Positions 43,387 to 55,046 of a DNA stretch of 64,000 nt are shown here, piece after piece; position 1 is the stretch's first letter; each line of letters begins with the position of its first letter. A program made the position numbers and the translations under genes. The notes under the pieces were generated by a model. It worked only from the letters and a program-made list of their open reading frames with translations, searched no databases and was not told the origin of the DNA. Origin of the DNA: Gracilibacillus dipsosauri (GTDB taxonomy: Bacteria; Bacillota; Bacilli; Bacillales; Amphibacillaceae); assembly GCF_003176895.1 (NCBI RefSeq), contig NZ_QGTD01000013.1, forward strand, positions 62,001 to 126,000, in the 5' to 3' direction.

Positions 43387-44853
43387 CTATTGACCTCCAG
43401 TCCTCTCATATACGAATTCCAATCTATTTCCTGGACGTATAGATATTCCCGTACTGCTCTTATGAAAGGTTTTCCTGTTTTCATTAGTTTGTATCGTAAT
43501 ATTTCCATAAGTGTTATTCTCTACTTCTGGAATTATGGTAATCACATTAAAGACAAAATTCTCATTAATTATTTCCACAATCATTTGATTTGCTTTTTTC
43601 TCCCGCTTTACCATTTTAAATCCATAATTAAATTCAAGTTCTTCTGCTGATACAAGTTCTCGATCGCCAAACAATGCTGATGGCCCCCAGCCTTCACTAG
43701 ATTCGGGGTACCCAGGTACGAGAAAAAGTGGAACTGTTTCTTTTAACATTCCGAAGGGCGAAAACAAAATGGCCTGTGGTCCAGGTCCATGTATCTTAGA
43801 ATAAAGCTTGGTAGAAGTATTTCCTTGTTGTAATGCTTTTGTGATTACACCAGATATAAAATGGCCTGTTATAAAAGTACTAAACCCTACAGAAGCTGGG
43901 AAATCTGGATTTAGCAAGCTACCTTTTGGTACATGAATCTCAAAAGCCTCTAATACACCTTCATTAATAGCTATTTCATCTGCTAATGGTGCGAGAATTG
44001 GCCAAGTAGCAAATGCCTTTGTTGTAGATAAAGAGGCATTGACCGGTGTATTGACTTGCATTCCTGTTCCATTAAAATCTATTGCTACTTGATTTGTTGA
44101 TGTATTTATCGAGACATAAATTGTTATATTCTCCCCATTACTCGCAAATGTTATTTTAGAATCCATCGTTTTCTTAGGATATTGACTGATATGTTCTACT
44201 ATTCTACGGTTTGAATAGTTAGTCATTGTATAAACTGATTCAATCAGCCTTTGTCCATATTGCTTAATTAATCGTTGAAGTTCTTTCTGGGCATAGCGCA
44301 GGCAAGCATACATTGCATCTAATTCTGATTGATAAAGGCTTTTGACACGACTATTTGCTAATAAAAAACGTAGAACATCCTGTTGTAATAGTCCCTGCTT
44401 ATATAATTTCACTGGAGTAATGCGCATGCTCTCCTGCCATATTTCGAATGCATCGGGATTAAAACCACCTGGGAATTCACCTGCCAGATCAGCTATTTGA
44501 ACGCGAACTGCCGGAAACAGAACAAGCTCTCCATGATAAAAAAGTGGTGCAACCATTGTTAATGTTTGACCTTTTGTTCCTCCATTATAAGGGTCTGCTA
44601 CAAGTAAAATATCTCCATCGGAAATATCAAATGAAAAGTAATCAAATAAATGATCAACACTATCTTTCATAGCATATAAATGCTCAGGCTCATACTGATG
44701 CTGGATAGCAAGCTTCAGTTCATTAGTAAATATAGCTGTAGCAAATGCTCGATCCTGTGAAACTAATGGGGAACGTGATATTCTTTGAAGGGCTTCACCC
44801 ATTTGGCGACAAACGGCTTGAAGTTTAGAATAAACGATTTGGGCTTCAATCAT
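43387..44853 (-). CDS. Diverged second HyuB-type subunit
   Basis: It has 488 residues from ATG 44853 (GAGGGGGA upstream), sharing an ATGA overlap with hyuA. It keeps the HyuB core (GDILLVADPYNGGTKGQTLTM, PAVRVQIADLAGEFPGGFNPDAFEIWQE) but is shorter and lacks the Gly-rich C-terminal motif of the neighbour. It probably forms a three-part enzyme with HyuA and HyuB, as in multi-subunit acetone- or acetophenone-carboxylase relatives, or is a regulatory paralogue (inference). Confidence 0.8.
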   Translation of the reverse strand: MIEAQIVYSKLQAVCRQMGEALQRISRSPLVSQDRAFATAIFTNELKLAIQHQYEPEHLYAMKDSVDHLFDYFSFDISDGDILLVADPYNGGTKGQTLTMVAPLFYHGELVLFPAVRVQIADLAGEFPGGFNPDAFEIWQESMRITPVKLYKQGLLQQDVLRFLLANSRVKSLYQSELDAMYACLRYAQKELQRLIKQYGQRLIESVYTMTNYSNRRIVEHISQYPKKTMDSKITFASNGENITIYVSINTSTNQVAIDFNGTGMQVNTPVNASLSTTKAFATWPILAPLADEIAINEGVLEAFEIHVPKGSLLNPDFPASVGFSTFITGHFISGVITKALQQGNTSTKLYSKIHGPGPQAILFSPFGMLKETVPLFLVPGYPESSEGWGPSALFGDRELVSAEELEFNYGFKMVKREKKANQMIVEIINENFVFNVITIIPEVENNTYGNITIQTNENRKTFHKSSTGISIRPGNRLEFVYERTGGQ

Positions 44854-46946
44854 TGCTGATTCCCCCTCATCTGCTGTACTTCGATAATACAATTCCGATT
44901 CGCATCAATTAATGCTTCTTGCCCTGGATAAACAACAATGGTTGTTCCCCATTCCTCTATGACGGAAGGACCTGCGATTAAATTACCAGGTGCTAATAAA
45001 GAACCATCATATATAGGAATAGTCATTGGATTATTTTCAAAATATACCGTTCTTTCCGCTATTTTTGCTAGGGATGGATCTTCCTCTCCAAATGATTCAT
45101 CAGTGATAACAAGCTTTTTACGAACACCAATTAGATCTAGACGAAGGTTTAGTATTTCGATCGTTTGTTCCGGGTCTTGATGGGCATACAGCCTTTCATG
45201 CATTTCATGAAAATCCTTCACCGTCGCATCTAAATTAAGACTAGTAATTCGTTTTGTTCTAGAACGAACCGGCACGGTAACTTCATGTACCTCCCCTTTA
45301 TAACGCATGTCCATATAGCGACGTGTTTCAAAATGATCGACTATGCTTTCCCCACCTAATTTTTCGCGGGCTATTTTCTCCATTTGTTCAAAATCTTGAT
45401 TTACTTGCTCTAAATTTAATGAAGGAAGATCTTCGAACCTTGTTTTTAGTTCTGTTACTTTTAAATTCGCCGCAACATCACCGAACGCAGAGAATACGGG
45501 TGCTAAGGATGGTACAATAACGGTATTAATGCCCAAATCCTCGGCTTGTCTTCCTGCATGAATAGCACCTGCACCACCAACTGCCATTAGGGCAAAATCA
45601 CGAGGATCGTAGCCTCTTTGCGATGATACATACTGTACGGCATTGGACATATCACTATTGACAATCCTAGATATCGCTAATGCTGCTTCTATCGGGCTAA
45701 TTCCTAACGGGTCTGCAATATGTTTCATTATCGCTTGCTCCGCTAAATTCCGATCAAGTTTCATTTCTCCTCCAAGAAAATTGTCTGGATTAATATAACC
45801 TAATAAAACATTCACGTCTGTTACAGTTGGTTCTGTCCCACCTCTACCGTAACAAGCAGGGCCGGGAAAGGAACCAGCACTTTGTGGCCCAACTCGTAAG
45901 GCGCCCCCGCTATCAATCCAAGCAATACTTCCACCACCTGATCCAATGGTGTGAATATCCATCATCGGTAGAGCCACACGATATCGACTAATCCAGCTTT
46001 CTGTTGTAATGGTCGGTTGGAGTTGTTCAATAACCGATACATCGTAGCTAGTACCGCCCATGTCTACTGTAATAATATTATCATTCCCCGATTTTTCTCC
46101 GATGAACGCACCTGCTGATACACCACCTGCTGGACCTGATAACAGGCTACCTGCTGCTAATTTTCCTGTCTGCTCCACATTTTGGACACCACCATTTGAT
46201 TGCATGACAAATAATTCTCCACGAAAACCTTGCTCCTGTAATTTAGATTCAAGGTGATTAAGATATGATTGTAAGCTTGGACCAGTATAAGCATTCACAA
46301 TGGTTGTTGATACTCTTTCAAACTCACGAATTTGAGGTAGTACTTCACTGGATAAAGAAACAAACAAGTGAGGTGCCTCTTCTTCTATGATCTCTTTCAC
46401 TCTTTTTTCATGCATCGGATTAACAAAACTAAATAAAAAGCAAACCGCGATTGCTTCGATACCTTCTTCAACAAGGCGTTGAACAGCTTGTCTAACTGCT
46501 TGTTCATCCAATTCTTTTATTATATTTCCGTCTTTATCTAATCTTTCCCTTATTCCAATCCGGAATCTTCTTGGCACAATTTGATGTGGTGCTTTTAGTC
46601 TAACGGAAAATACACTTTCCTTATATGCTCGACGGAATTCAATTTCATCTCGAAAGCCTTCCGTTGTTAATAAGCCTACCTTTGCCCCACTATATTCTAA
46701 CAAGGTGTTTGTTGCGACAGTGGTCCCATGAACAATTAACGGACAGTTTGCTAGAAAATCTTCTATACTAATATCCAGTAAATCAGCAATTTTTTGTACT
46801 CCGTTTATTACACCATCTGATTGATCGGGGGTGGAGGGGGTTTTTGTTGAGACTAGTTGGCCATCCTCTGTAGAAGCAACAAGGTCAGTAAAAGTACCTC
46901 CCACATCCACACCTAACACCCATTTTGTTGCCTTATCTTGATTCAT
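44850..46946 (-). CDS. Hydantoinase A/oxoprolinase-family ATPase subunit (HyuA)
   Basis: About 698 residues from ATG 46946 (GGGAGG 8 nt upstream); a longer frame to 47000 overlaps the permease gene. The N-terminal actin-like ATPase begins VLGVDVGGTFTDLVAS, and further motifs are HGTTVATNTLLE, GPAGGVSAGAF, TVDMGGTSYDVSVI and GGAGAIHAGRQAEDLG. It uses ATP to activate a lactam or ketone. The linked NCS1 permease favours a cyclic amide or nucleobase-like substrate. Confidence 0.9.
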   Translation of the reverse strand: MNQDKATKWVLGVDVGGTFTDLVASTEDGQLVSTKTPSTPDQSDGVINGVQKIADLLDISIEDFLANCPLIVHGTTVATNTLLEYSGAKVGLLTTEGFRDEIEFRRAYKESVFSVRLKAPHQIVPRRFRIGIRERLDKDGNIIKELDEQAVRQAVQRLVEEGIEAIAVCFLFSFVNPMHEKRVKEIIEEEAPHLFVSLSSEVLPQIREFERVSTTIVNAYTGPSLQSYLNHLESKLQEQGFRGELFVMQSNGGVQNVEQTGKLAAGSLLSGPAGGVSAGAFIGEKSGNDNIITVDMGGTSYDVSVIEQLQPTITTESWISRYRVALPMMDIHTIGSGGGSIAWIDSGGALRVGPQSAGSFPGPACYGRGGTEPTVTDVNVLLGYINPDNFLGGEMKLDRNLAEQAIMKHIADPLGISPIEAALAISRIVNSDMSNAVQYVSSQRGYDPRDFALMAVGGAGAIHAGRQAEDLGINTVIVPSLAPVFSAFGDVAANLKVTELKTRFEDLPSLNLEQVNQDFEQMEKIAREKLGGESIVDHFETRRYMDMRYKGEVHEVTVPVRSRTKRITSLNLDATVKDFHEMHERLYAHQDPEQTIEILNLRLDLIGVRKKLVITDESFGEEDPSLAKIAERTVYFENNPMTIPIYDGSLLAPGNLIAGPSVIEEWGTTIVVYPGQEALIDANRNCIIEVQQMRGNQQ

Positions 46947-46959
46947 ATTGATATCCTCC

Positions 46960-48297
46960 CTAAAAACCATTTGATTCCTCTGATTTTTCACCAATTTCAA
47001 ATTGAATATTCCATTTAGTTAAAAGATAAGCAATGATGACATAAAGGACAAATCCAATGACAATCGAATTAATTGCGGTAATGCCAAACATTAGCCTTGA
47101 TCCAATAATTCCTGCTACTACGGTAGCGATAATTGCAGCAACATTCCATTTAGCATATTTCGTCCCTTCACCGAATTGGTAGCTTTTATGTAAAATCTTT
47201 GGTTTTACAATCCAATGATCAGCTATCATCACACCCGCAATCGGAGGTACATAGGTCCCTAGCGCATTTAAAAATGGAACGAAATAATCTTGAATGCCGA
47301 TTAAAGCAATGCCTAATCCAAGTACTCCAAGAACGATGACAATCACTGTCTTTGATAGATTAACCACATTTCGAAGTCCGAGTGAACCTGTATATAAATT
47401 GTTATCATTTGTTGTCCATTGTGCAAACACTAAAATTAAAAAGGCAAAAAATCCAAGTCCAATTTGACTCATTGCTGCAGGAATATTTGGTGTCGAACCA
47501 ATTGTTGGTACCTGAGCAGCTAAAGTCATCGCTGCACCCGCAATAACACAGAACACTCCTCCTAGAAAGTAACCGACTGCTGCCCCAAATCCACCTTTCG
47601 CTGCTGTTTTTCCATACCTAGTGACATCTGCAAATACGACTGCTCCTGCTGCAGCATTTCCGACAACAATTGTAATACCAGCAAATATGGATAAGGGGTC
47701 TCCAGTTGGCTTGGTGCTAAGAAGTGCTTCCCAGCTACCTAAATGATTCACTGCTTCTGCAAGTCCCCAAATAGATAGAATAGCAACTAGTGGTACGGCA
47801 ATCATACTTAGGGTGGACAATCCTTTATAGCCAATAAATGCTGTTAAGATCATCAAGATCCCACCCCAAACCATTGCAATCTTTGGCTCTGCAAACCATT
47901 GATTAGGAAACATTTCTGCAATCGTCATTCCAAAGAATGCAATCTGCCAGCCAAACCAGCCTATACCCATCGTTAGTGCCAAAAGGATACCGAATAGATT
48001 CGCTCCATATCTACCAAAGGCTTGTCTTGTTAGCATGGTAGTAGAAACCCCGTATTTTGCTCCCATCCATCCTTGAAAAAATCCTAAAATAGCAAGAATC
48101 AGCATACCAAAGACAGCCGCAAGTACAGCGCTTTGAAAGTCCATTCCTGCAACAAGTGCCCCTCCAGTAAACAATGTGGATAAAGAAATAATCCAAGCAC
48201 AGCTTGTAATAGAGACATTGAATGTATTTTTTCTTTCTTCGATTGGAACCGTACGAATCGAAAAATCCTCTAGCTGTGACTTATGACTCTTACTCAT
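46960..48297 (-). CDS. NCS1-family cytosine/purine/hydantoin permease
   Basis: This 445-residue membrane protein has 12 helices and resembles CodB-type NCS1 carriers: GMLILAILGFFQGWMGAKYGVSTTMLTRQAFGRYG (core GAKYGVSTTMLTRQAFG), GIGWFGWQIAFFG, FADVTRYGKT, WTTNDNNLYTGSLG. It imports nucleobases or hydantoin-like rings with a cation. It lies just before hyuA and is the likely entry route for the pathway substrate. Confidence 0.9.
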   Translation of the reverse strand: MSKSHKSQLEDFSIRTVPIEERKNTFNVSITSCAWIISLSTLFTGGALVAGMDFQSAVLAAVFGMLILAILGFFQGWMGAKYGVSTTMLTRQAFGRYGANLFGILLALTMGIGWFGWQIAFFGMTIAEMFPNQWFAEPKIAMVWGGILMILTAFIGYKGLSTLSMIAVPLVAILSIWGLAEAVNHLGSWEALLSTKPTGDPLSIFAGITIVVGNAAAGAVVFADVTRYGKTAAKGGFGAAVGYFLGGVFCVIAGAAMTLAAQVPTIGSTPNIPAAMSQIGLGFFAFLILVFAQWTTNDNNLYTGSLGLRNVVNLSKTVIVIVLGVLGLGIALIGIQDYFVPFLNALGTYVPPIAGVMIADHWIVKPKILHKSYQFGEGTKYAKWNVAAIIATVVAGIIGSRLMFGITAINSIVIGFVLYVIIAYLLTKWNIQFEIGEKSEESNGF

Positions 48298-48697
48298 TGT
48301 TAGTCTCTCCTTTCTCTACAATGGATATGGTCGTACTATTTTTTAATGTATTACCAATTGTACAAGCTCTTTCAGCTAGTTTAGATAATTTATTTTGATA
48401 AGCCTTATCTAAGCCTTTTGGCCATTCTATTTCTATCATAAATTGTTCCACTCTAGAAGGACCTGTTGTTGCTTTTTTTGCATCAACCGTAACGGAAAAT
48501 TCCTCTTCTTCTAATTCTAATTGGTCTCGCTCAAACAATTTGGAAATAGTAATAAACATACATAGTCCCAGTGAGCTTGTTAATAACTGGATTGGTGTGT
48601 AGCCATGCTTATCTGAAGTTGTTCCCCCATTAATCTGTGTCCCATTATCATTAGTGATAATCATTGTTTGATTCGTTGATCTAACGGTTGTTTTCAT
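48290..48697 (-). CDS. OsmC family protein
   Basis: It has 135 residues with the OsmC/YhfA fold. It keeps both redox cysteines (SSLGLCMFI and ERACTIGNTL) and the usual GYTPIQLL helix start. OsmC proteins reduce organic hydroperoxides. It overlaps the permease start by 8 bp and the TetR stop by 4 bp, so it belongs to the hyu operon. Its role there is unknown. Confidence 0.85.
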   Translation of the reverse strand: MKTTVRSTNQTMIITNDNGTQINGGTTSDKHGYTPIQLLTSSLGLCMFITISKLFERDQLELEEEEFSVTVDAKKATTGPSRVEQFMIEIEWPKGLDKAYQNKLSKLAERACTIGNTLKNSTTISIVEKGETNNE

Positions 48698-49317
48698 TGT
48701 CTGCCTCCTTGTCCTATCAGACCAAAAAATTCATAGCGGACCATTTCATCCACCACCTTATCAATGGAAAGGCTTGGTTGATAATTCAGTTCATGCATTG
48801 GGCCAAATAACCATCGTGATATCGTTCCGGTTACAAGGCTTGTTAGCATTTGTGCCTGAAATTCAACACAATCCCGATCTTCTAGCATTTGCAATTCAAT
48901 CGCCCTTTGAATATTATTGGCAAATTCTTTTTCAATTGCGACTAATGTTTCCGAAATGGCATTTCTTAGTTTTTCATCACCACCTTGTCCTTTTAACAGT
49001 AGTAAAATCATTAGATTACGATTATTGCTCGCAAAGCTTAGTAGCTTTTTCATTAACCTTTTGGATGAATCCACCATATCGCGGATGTTACCCTCTTCTT
49101 TACGATAACCACTATGGACAACTTCTAGTAATTTTTTTCTTCCTTCTGCCATAATTTTTAAGACAATTTCCTCTTTGCTCTCGAAATACCAGTAAAAAGT
49201 TCCTTGTGCTACTCCAGCTTTTTTTACGACATCAGATACCTTAGTCGCATGATATCCTTTGGTCGCAAATAGCTCTAATGCCACTTCTAACAGTAGATCC
49301 CTCGTATCCTTTTTCAA
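48694..49317 (-). CDS. TetR-family regulator of the hyu operon
   Basis: It has 207 residues, starting with TTG at 49317 (GGAGG 8 nt upstream). The N-terminal HTH is ALELFATKGYHATKVSDVVKKAGVAQGTFYWYFESKEEI (core GVAQGTFYWYFESKE), followed by a helical ligand domain. It is first in the operon and has a palindrome just upstream, so autoregulation by a pathway ligand is likely. Confidence 0.9.
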   Translation of the reverse strand: MKKDTRDLLLEVALELFATKGYHATKVSDVVKKAGVAQGTFYWYFESKEEIVLKIMAEGRKKLLEVVHSGYRKEEGNIRDMVDSSKRLMKKLLSFASNNRNLMILLLLKGQGGDEKLRNAISETLVAIEKEFANNIQRAIELQMLEDRDCVEFQAQMLTSLVTGTISRWLFGPMHELNYQPSLSIDKVVDEMVRYEFFGLIGQGGRQ

Positions 49318-49335
49318 AGAACAATCCTCCTCGAT

Positions 49336-49349
49336 TGACAGTTCAGTCA
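49336..49349 (-). promoter_or_regulatory. Likely TetR operator
   Basis: TGACAGTTCAGTCA is a near-palindrome resembling TetR/AcrR operators with TGACTGA half-sites. It lies 19-32 bp upstream of the TetR start. Confidence 0.6.
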
Positions 49350-49431
49350 GTTTTGAACAAAACTATTCCGATAGATTTACTATAGTTTCTGGATTCCTAA
49401 TTGTCAATCTGCAAAGCTTCTTTTAGAAAAT

Positions 49432-49462
49432 AAAAAAAAGCACACTTCAAAGAAGTATGCTT
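49432..49462 (-). terminator. Terminator of the VWA lipoprotein gene
   Basis: AAGCACACTTC and GAAGTATGCTT flank a 3-nt loop, followed by a T7 run on the minus strand. Confidence 0.85.
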
Positions 49463-49471
49463 TATCGGATC

Positions 49472-50821
49472 TTACTCATCATTGCGTAATTTTTCTCTTT
49501 TTTCATATGCTTCGTCTCGAACCTTTTCGCGATTTTCATAACCTTTGTTTCTTAATTCTTCTCTATACTGATAAGCAGTATCACGTGCGTATTCTCTCAG
49601 CTGATAGCCTAGATCGCGTGCTATTTCTCGGATGTCATAACCATCAATTTCTAAAGTTTCCTCCATATAATAGGAAAGCTCTATAATGCGGTTCTCTTCC
49701 TCTTGAGCTAATGTCACCATTTCATTTTCTACTTCGAATAGCTTGTTGACTCTTTCGGATTCTGATTGAAAATACTTATTAACATTTTCACTTTCCCATT
49801 CAAACCATTCATTGATTAAGCTAGATTTTTCTTTTTCAAAGTAATCCTTCAATTCTTGTTCATTTCGTACCGTGGAATACTTCCCTTTTCCTGCTTCCGC
49901 AACTTTTTTTAATTGCTGTTGTCCTTCATCGTCAACATCAAAGCCTATAATATTAACGATTGCTTCAATGTCTGATTCATTTAGATCTTTTGCTACTTTT
50001 ACGGGATCTCCATCACATGTCTCTACACCGTCACTTACGACATAAATAATATTTTCAACATTTTCACCAGTTTGCTTACTTAAATCCTCTTTCGCTATTT
50101 GAATGGCACTAGCAAGAGGAGTCCAGCCAGCAGGCGAAAAACTATCTAATGCTTGATTGAATGTTTTTTCATCATAATGACCCAATGGATAAATCTCTTC
50201 GGTACTACTACAGGAAAGCTCTTTATCCTCATCACTTCCAGTACCCTTATGTCCATAAACTCGCAATGAAATATTTACTTGTTCTGGTAGTTCACTGACA
50301 AAGGTGTCAATCGCATTTTTGGCAAGCTCCATTTTTGTTTTCCCATTAATTAATGCGCCCATACTTCCACTTGCGTCAAACAATATTTCTATATTTACCT
50401 TGTGTTGTTCCGCTTGGTCTGGTGTCTCTATTTCGCCAGGCTGTGAGCTTGCCGATTCAAAAGATGTATCCACATTATTGAAAAATTCATAATAATTCCG
50501 ATAATCCTCAGCTGTTAATGCTAGTAAGCGAGAGTAATACTCCTCACCAGATAAATCCTTAGGAAACTGATTAATCAAATCTTTTATCTTTTCTTCCTTA
50601 TATTTCTCTCCACTATAGTCACCAGGTTCTAATTGCATCCTTTCTTCAACGGTTGATACTAAATATGTTTCATAGTTTAAATTATCGATCTCTTCGTTCG
50701 TTCCTTCTTCTGAGTTTTTTTTACTAGGTTGTTCCTCCGAGGAAGCATCTTCTTTATCACCACAACCTGTCATTAGCAATAAAGCAATTAGAAGAGAAAT
50801 CCATTTGACATGCTTTTTCAC
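49472..50821 (-). CDS. VWA-domain lipoprotein with C-terminal 11-residue repeats
   Basis: It has 449 residues, a lipobox MTGC (Cys20), then an acidic linker. A VWA domain (about 140-330) has the MIDAS DASGSMG, a second metal-site region GWTPLASAI and YVVSDGVETCDG. A helical region follows, and residues 394-448 are five 11-residue units of pattern [GA]-Y-x-x-R-E-x-x-R-[DN]-x. VWA lipoproteins such as B. subtilis YwmC/YwmD act outside the membrane in adhesion or envelope stress. Partner unknown. Confidence 0.85.
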   Translation of the reverse strand: MKKHVKWISLLIALLLMTGCGDKEDASSEEQPSKKNSEEGTNEEIDNLNYETYLVSTVEERMQLEPGDYSGEKYKEEKIKDLINQFPKDLSGEEYYSRLLALTAEDYRNYYEFFNNVDTSFESASSQPGEIETPDQAEQHKVNIEILFDASGSMGALINGKTKMELAKNAIDTFVSELPEQVNISLRVYGHKGTGSDEDKELSCSSTEEIYPLGHYDEKTFNQALDSFSPAGWTPLASAIQIAKEDLSKQTGENVENIIYVVSDGVETCDGDPVKVAKDLNESDIEAIVNIIGFDVDDEGQQQLKKVAEAGKGKYSTVRNEQELKDYFEKEKSSLINEWFEWESENVNKYFQSESERVNKLFEVENEMVTLAQEEENRIIELSYYMEETLEIDGYDIREIARDLGYQLREYARDTAYQYREELRNKGYENREKVRDEAYEKREKLRNDE

Positions 50822-50965
50822 ACCAATCTAACCTCCACTTTAATTAGCATACCAACATATTTTCTCATAACTTGGTAATATTGTTCAATGGTTCTTATCT
50901 CCCTTCATTTTACTTTTTTAGGTGTCATTAGACCTATAATTTGTGAAAAAGCCTTCTTATGAAAC

Positions 50966-51002
50966 AAAAAAAAATCACCAGAGTCCTCTAACCCCTGGTG
51001 AT
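50966..51002 (-). terminator. Terminator of xpt-pbuX
   Basis: ATCACCAG and CTGGTGAT pair around a 13-nt loop. A T-rich run of 9 follows on the minus strand. Confidence 0.85.
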
Positions 51003-51009
51003 AAGCTAT

Positions 51010-52919
<1,910 letters not shown>

Positions 52920-52944
52920 TTAAATTCTTGCAAAATAGAACGAC

Positions 52945-52997
52945 AAAAAACCCAAAGATCGAAAACTCATCCTATGTGATGAGCAATGATCTTTGGG
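52945..52997 (-). terminator. Riboswitch-controlled terminator before xpt
   Basis: CCCAAAGATC and GATCTTTGGG form a 10-bp stem with an inner CTCATC/GATGAG pairing, then T6 on the minus strand. Confidence 0.9.
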
Positions 52998-53046
52998 CAT
53001 CGATTCGAATAGAACAGCATAGCTATACTAGTAAAACCTTCATTGC

Positions 53047-53119
53047 TCACTCATAGTCAGATCATTTACGGTAATCTGGTAGAAACTTGTAGGCCATATC
53101 CCTACGATTATACGAGTGA
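53047..53119 (-). ncRNA. Guanine-class purine riboswitch
   Basis: P1 arms TCACTC and GAGTGA enclose the conserved core: TATAATCG, GGATATGG, GTTTCTACC, CCGTAAAT and TCTGACTATG. The GACT sequence places C at the position that pairs with guanine or xanthine, not adenine. It controls xpt-pbuX. The adjacent 53120-53328 stretch holds no other recognisable feature. Confidence 0.95.
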
Positions 53120-53328
53120 TTTGTATAATGATATTCTATATTGTAACATGTTATCAGCTGTTGACAAGCGATTTTTTGTAAGATTTATGTGGTTTATTAG
53201 AATTCTAGATACTAGTCTCATTTAATTTTTTTATGATGTACGCCATTTATAATTGCGATCATTTGAATTGCAATGGAGGATCATGTAATTTATTCTTATA
53301 TATTTTTTTCAATAAGGGAGGTATTTTT

Positions 53329-53616
53329 TTGAATAAGCCTAACCTAAACAAAAAAGATCCTCGGTTTAAAATCGCCAACAGAGAAGCACTGGTAGGAATT
53401 GGACTAGTACTTTTTAATTTTATCTGGTGGTATGGCTTTGCTTATGGATTAGGAAGCCAAGATGTTAATGAGTATAACTATGTCTTTGGTTTCCCAGCTT
53501 GGTTTTTTTACAGCTGTATTATCGGGGTAACCATCATGGCAATACTTGTATTTATTATAGTAAAATTTTTTTTCGTGGATGTGTCATTTGATGAGGAAGG
53601 GTTTGAAGATAAATGA
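53329..53616 (+). CDS. YhdT-family small subunit of the PanF-type symporter
   Basis: It has 95 residues from TTG 53329 (GGGAGGT 8 nt upstream); a frame from 53233 has no site. KDPRFKIANREALVGIGLVLFNFIWWYGFAYG (core NREALVGIGLVLFNFIWWY) is the YhdT/DUF997 signature. It has two helices. It overlaps panF by 4 bp, as in E. coli yhdT-panF. Confidence 0.85.
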   Translation: MNKPNLNKKDPRFKIANREALVGIGLVLFNFIWWYGFAYGLGSQDVNEYNYVFGFPAWFFYSCIIGVTIMAILVFIIVKFFFVDVSFDEEGFEDK

Positions 53617-55040
53617 ATTGGCATGCGACTATTTCATTATTTGGTTCTGTTGCTATTATTTTTATCATCGGATTATTTGCTAGCAGAAAAAGTAAAACAA
53701 GTACATCTTTTATACAAGATTACTATTTAGGTGGCCGTAGTTTAGGTGGGTTTGTGCTTGCCATGACAATGACTGCAACCTATGGAAGTGCCAGTAGTTT
53801 CATCGGAGGTCCTGGTGTCGCCTATAATGAAGGACTAGGATGGGTATTGCTTTCCGTTACACAAGTAGCAACCGGTTATTTTACCTTAATGATACTAGGA
53901 AAAAAATTCGCGATTATCACCAAACAATATAATGCGGTCACCATGGTCGATTTTCTGAAGGAACGCTATCAATCAAAGTGGGTGGTTGTATTATCGTCTT
54001 TTAGTATCGTAATATTCTTATTCTCTGCAATGGCAGCTCAATGGATCGGTGGTGGACGTCTAATTCAATCCCTTACAGGACTCTCTTACGATGGAGCGTT
54101 ATTTATTTTTGTTATCACTGTACTTATTTATGTTACATTTGGTGGGTTCCGTGCGGTTACTTTAACAGACTCGATCCAAGGAACGATTATGTTTATCGGT
54201 ACACTAGTCTTGTTAATCGCTGTGATTATTGCTGGCGGAGGAGTAACAGAAATTATGACAAAGCTTCAAGTAGAGAATCCAAATTTAATTACACCTTTTG
54301 GAGCTGATGGAACCCTGACCAAGGCATATGTCTCCTCCTATTGGGTTTTAGTAGGGGTCGGTGTCGTTGCTTTACCACAAATCGCCGTTCGTGCTATGTC
54401 CTATCGGTCAACGAAATCGTTTCACCGAGCATTAATTATTGGAACAATTGTTGTTGGTTTTATTATGTTGAATATGCACTTAATTGGTGTCTTTGCACGT
54501 GCTGTATTACCTGGCATCGAGGTTGGAGATAAGGTGATGCCATTAATCGCTTTAGATGTATTGCCACCTTGGGTAGCAGGGTTTGTATTAGCCGCACCAC
54601 TCGCTGCCATTATGTCTACGGTAGATTCACTGTTATTATTAGTTAGCTCAACCATCGTAAAGGACATTTATATCAACTACATAAATCCCAATGTAACTAG
54701 AAAAAAAGTTCAAATACTAAGTATGTCGATCACAGCAATTTTAGGTATTATCGTTTTTTTACTTGCTATAAATCCACCTGATTTAATTATATGGTTAAAT
54801 CTATTTGCAATAGGTGGACTGGAGGCTGCTTTTATTTGGCCAATCGTTATGGGACTTTATTGGGATAAAGGAAATCGTTTTGGGGCACTTGCTTCGATGA
54901 TAGTGGGGATTAGCTCTTATATTTTATTTCAGGCCTACTACCCTGATCCATTTGGGATGCATACAGTGGTAAGTTCTATTGTTTTATCATTTGTGTCTTA
55001 TATTGGGTTTAGTTTAGTGATGAAAAACCGTATTCAATGA
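53613..55040 (+). CDS. panF: Sodium/pantothenate symporter
   Basis: It has 475 residues and about 13 helices. SSF/PanF features include FIQDYYLGGRSLGGFVLAMTMTATYGSASSFIGGPG (core GGRSLGGFVLAMT) and the Na-site loop APLAAIMSTVDSLLLLVSSTIVKD (core AAIMSTVDSLLLL). Pairing with a YhdT subunit supports a pantothenate-type carrier, though related monocarboxylate carriers share the arrangement. It ends at a strong terminator. Confidence 0.85.
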   Translation: MNWHATISLFGSVAIIFIIGLFASRKSKTSTSFIQDYYLGGRSLGGFVLAMTMTATYGSASSFIGGPGVAYNEGLGWVLLSVTQVATGYFTLMILGKKFAIITKQYNAVTMVDFLKERYQSKWVVVLSSFSIVIFLFSAMAAQWIGGGRLIQSLTGLSYDGALFIFVITVLIYVTFGGFRAVTLTDSIQGTIMFIGTLVLLIAVIIAGGGVTEIMTKLQVENPNLITPFGADGTLTKAYVSSYWVLVGVGVVALPQIAVRAMSYRSTKSFHRALIIGTIVVGFIMLNMHLIGVFARAVLPGIEVGDKVMPLIALDVLPPWVAGFVLAAPLAAIMSTVDSLLLLVSSTIVKDIYINYINPNVTRKKVQILSMSITAILGIIVFLLAINPPDLIIWLNLFAIGGLEAAFIWPIVMGLYWDKGNRFGALASMIVGISSYILFQAYYPDPFGMHTVVSSIVLSFVSYIGFSLVMKNRIQ

Positions 55041-55046
55041 TAAACA

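Noticed and set aside
53268-53290. GGAGG followed by ATG-TAA, a possible start-stop leader element
   Set aside because: A single chance ATG-TAA upstream of the true TTG start; nothing else supports a regulatory leader.
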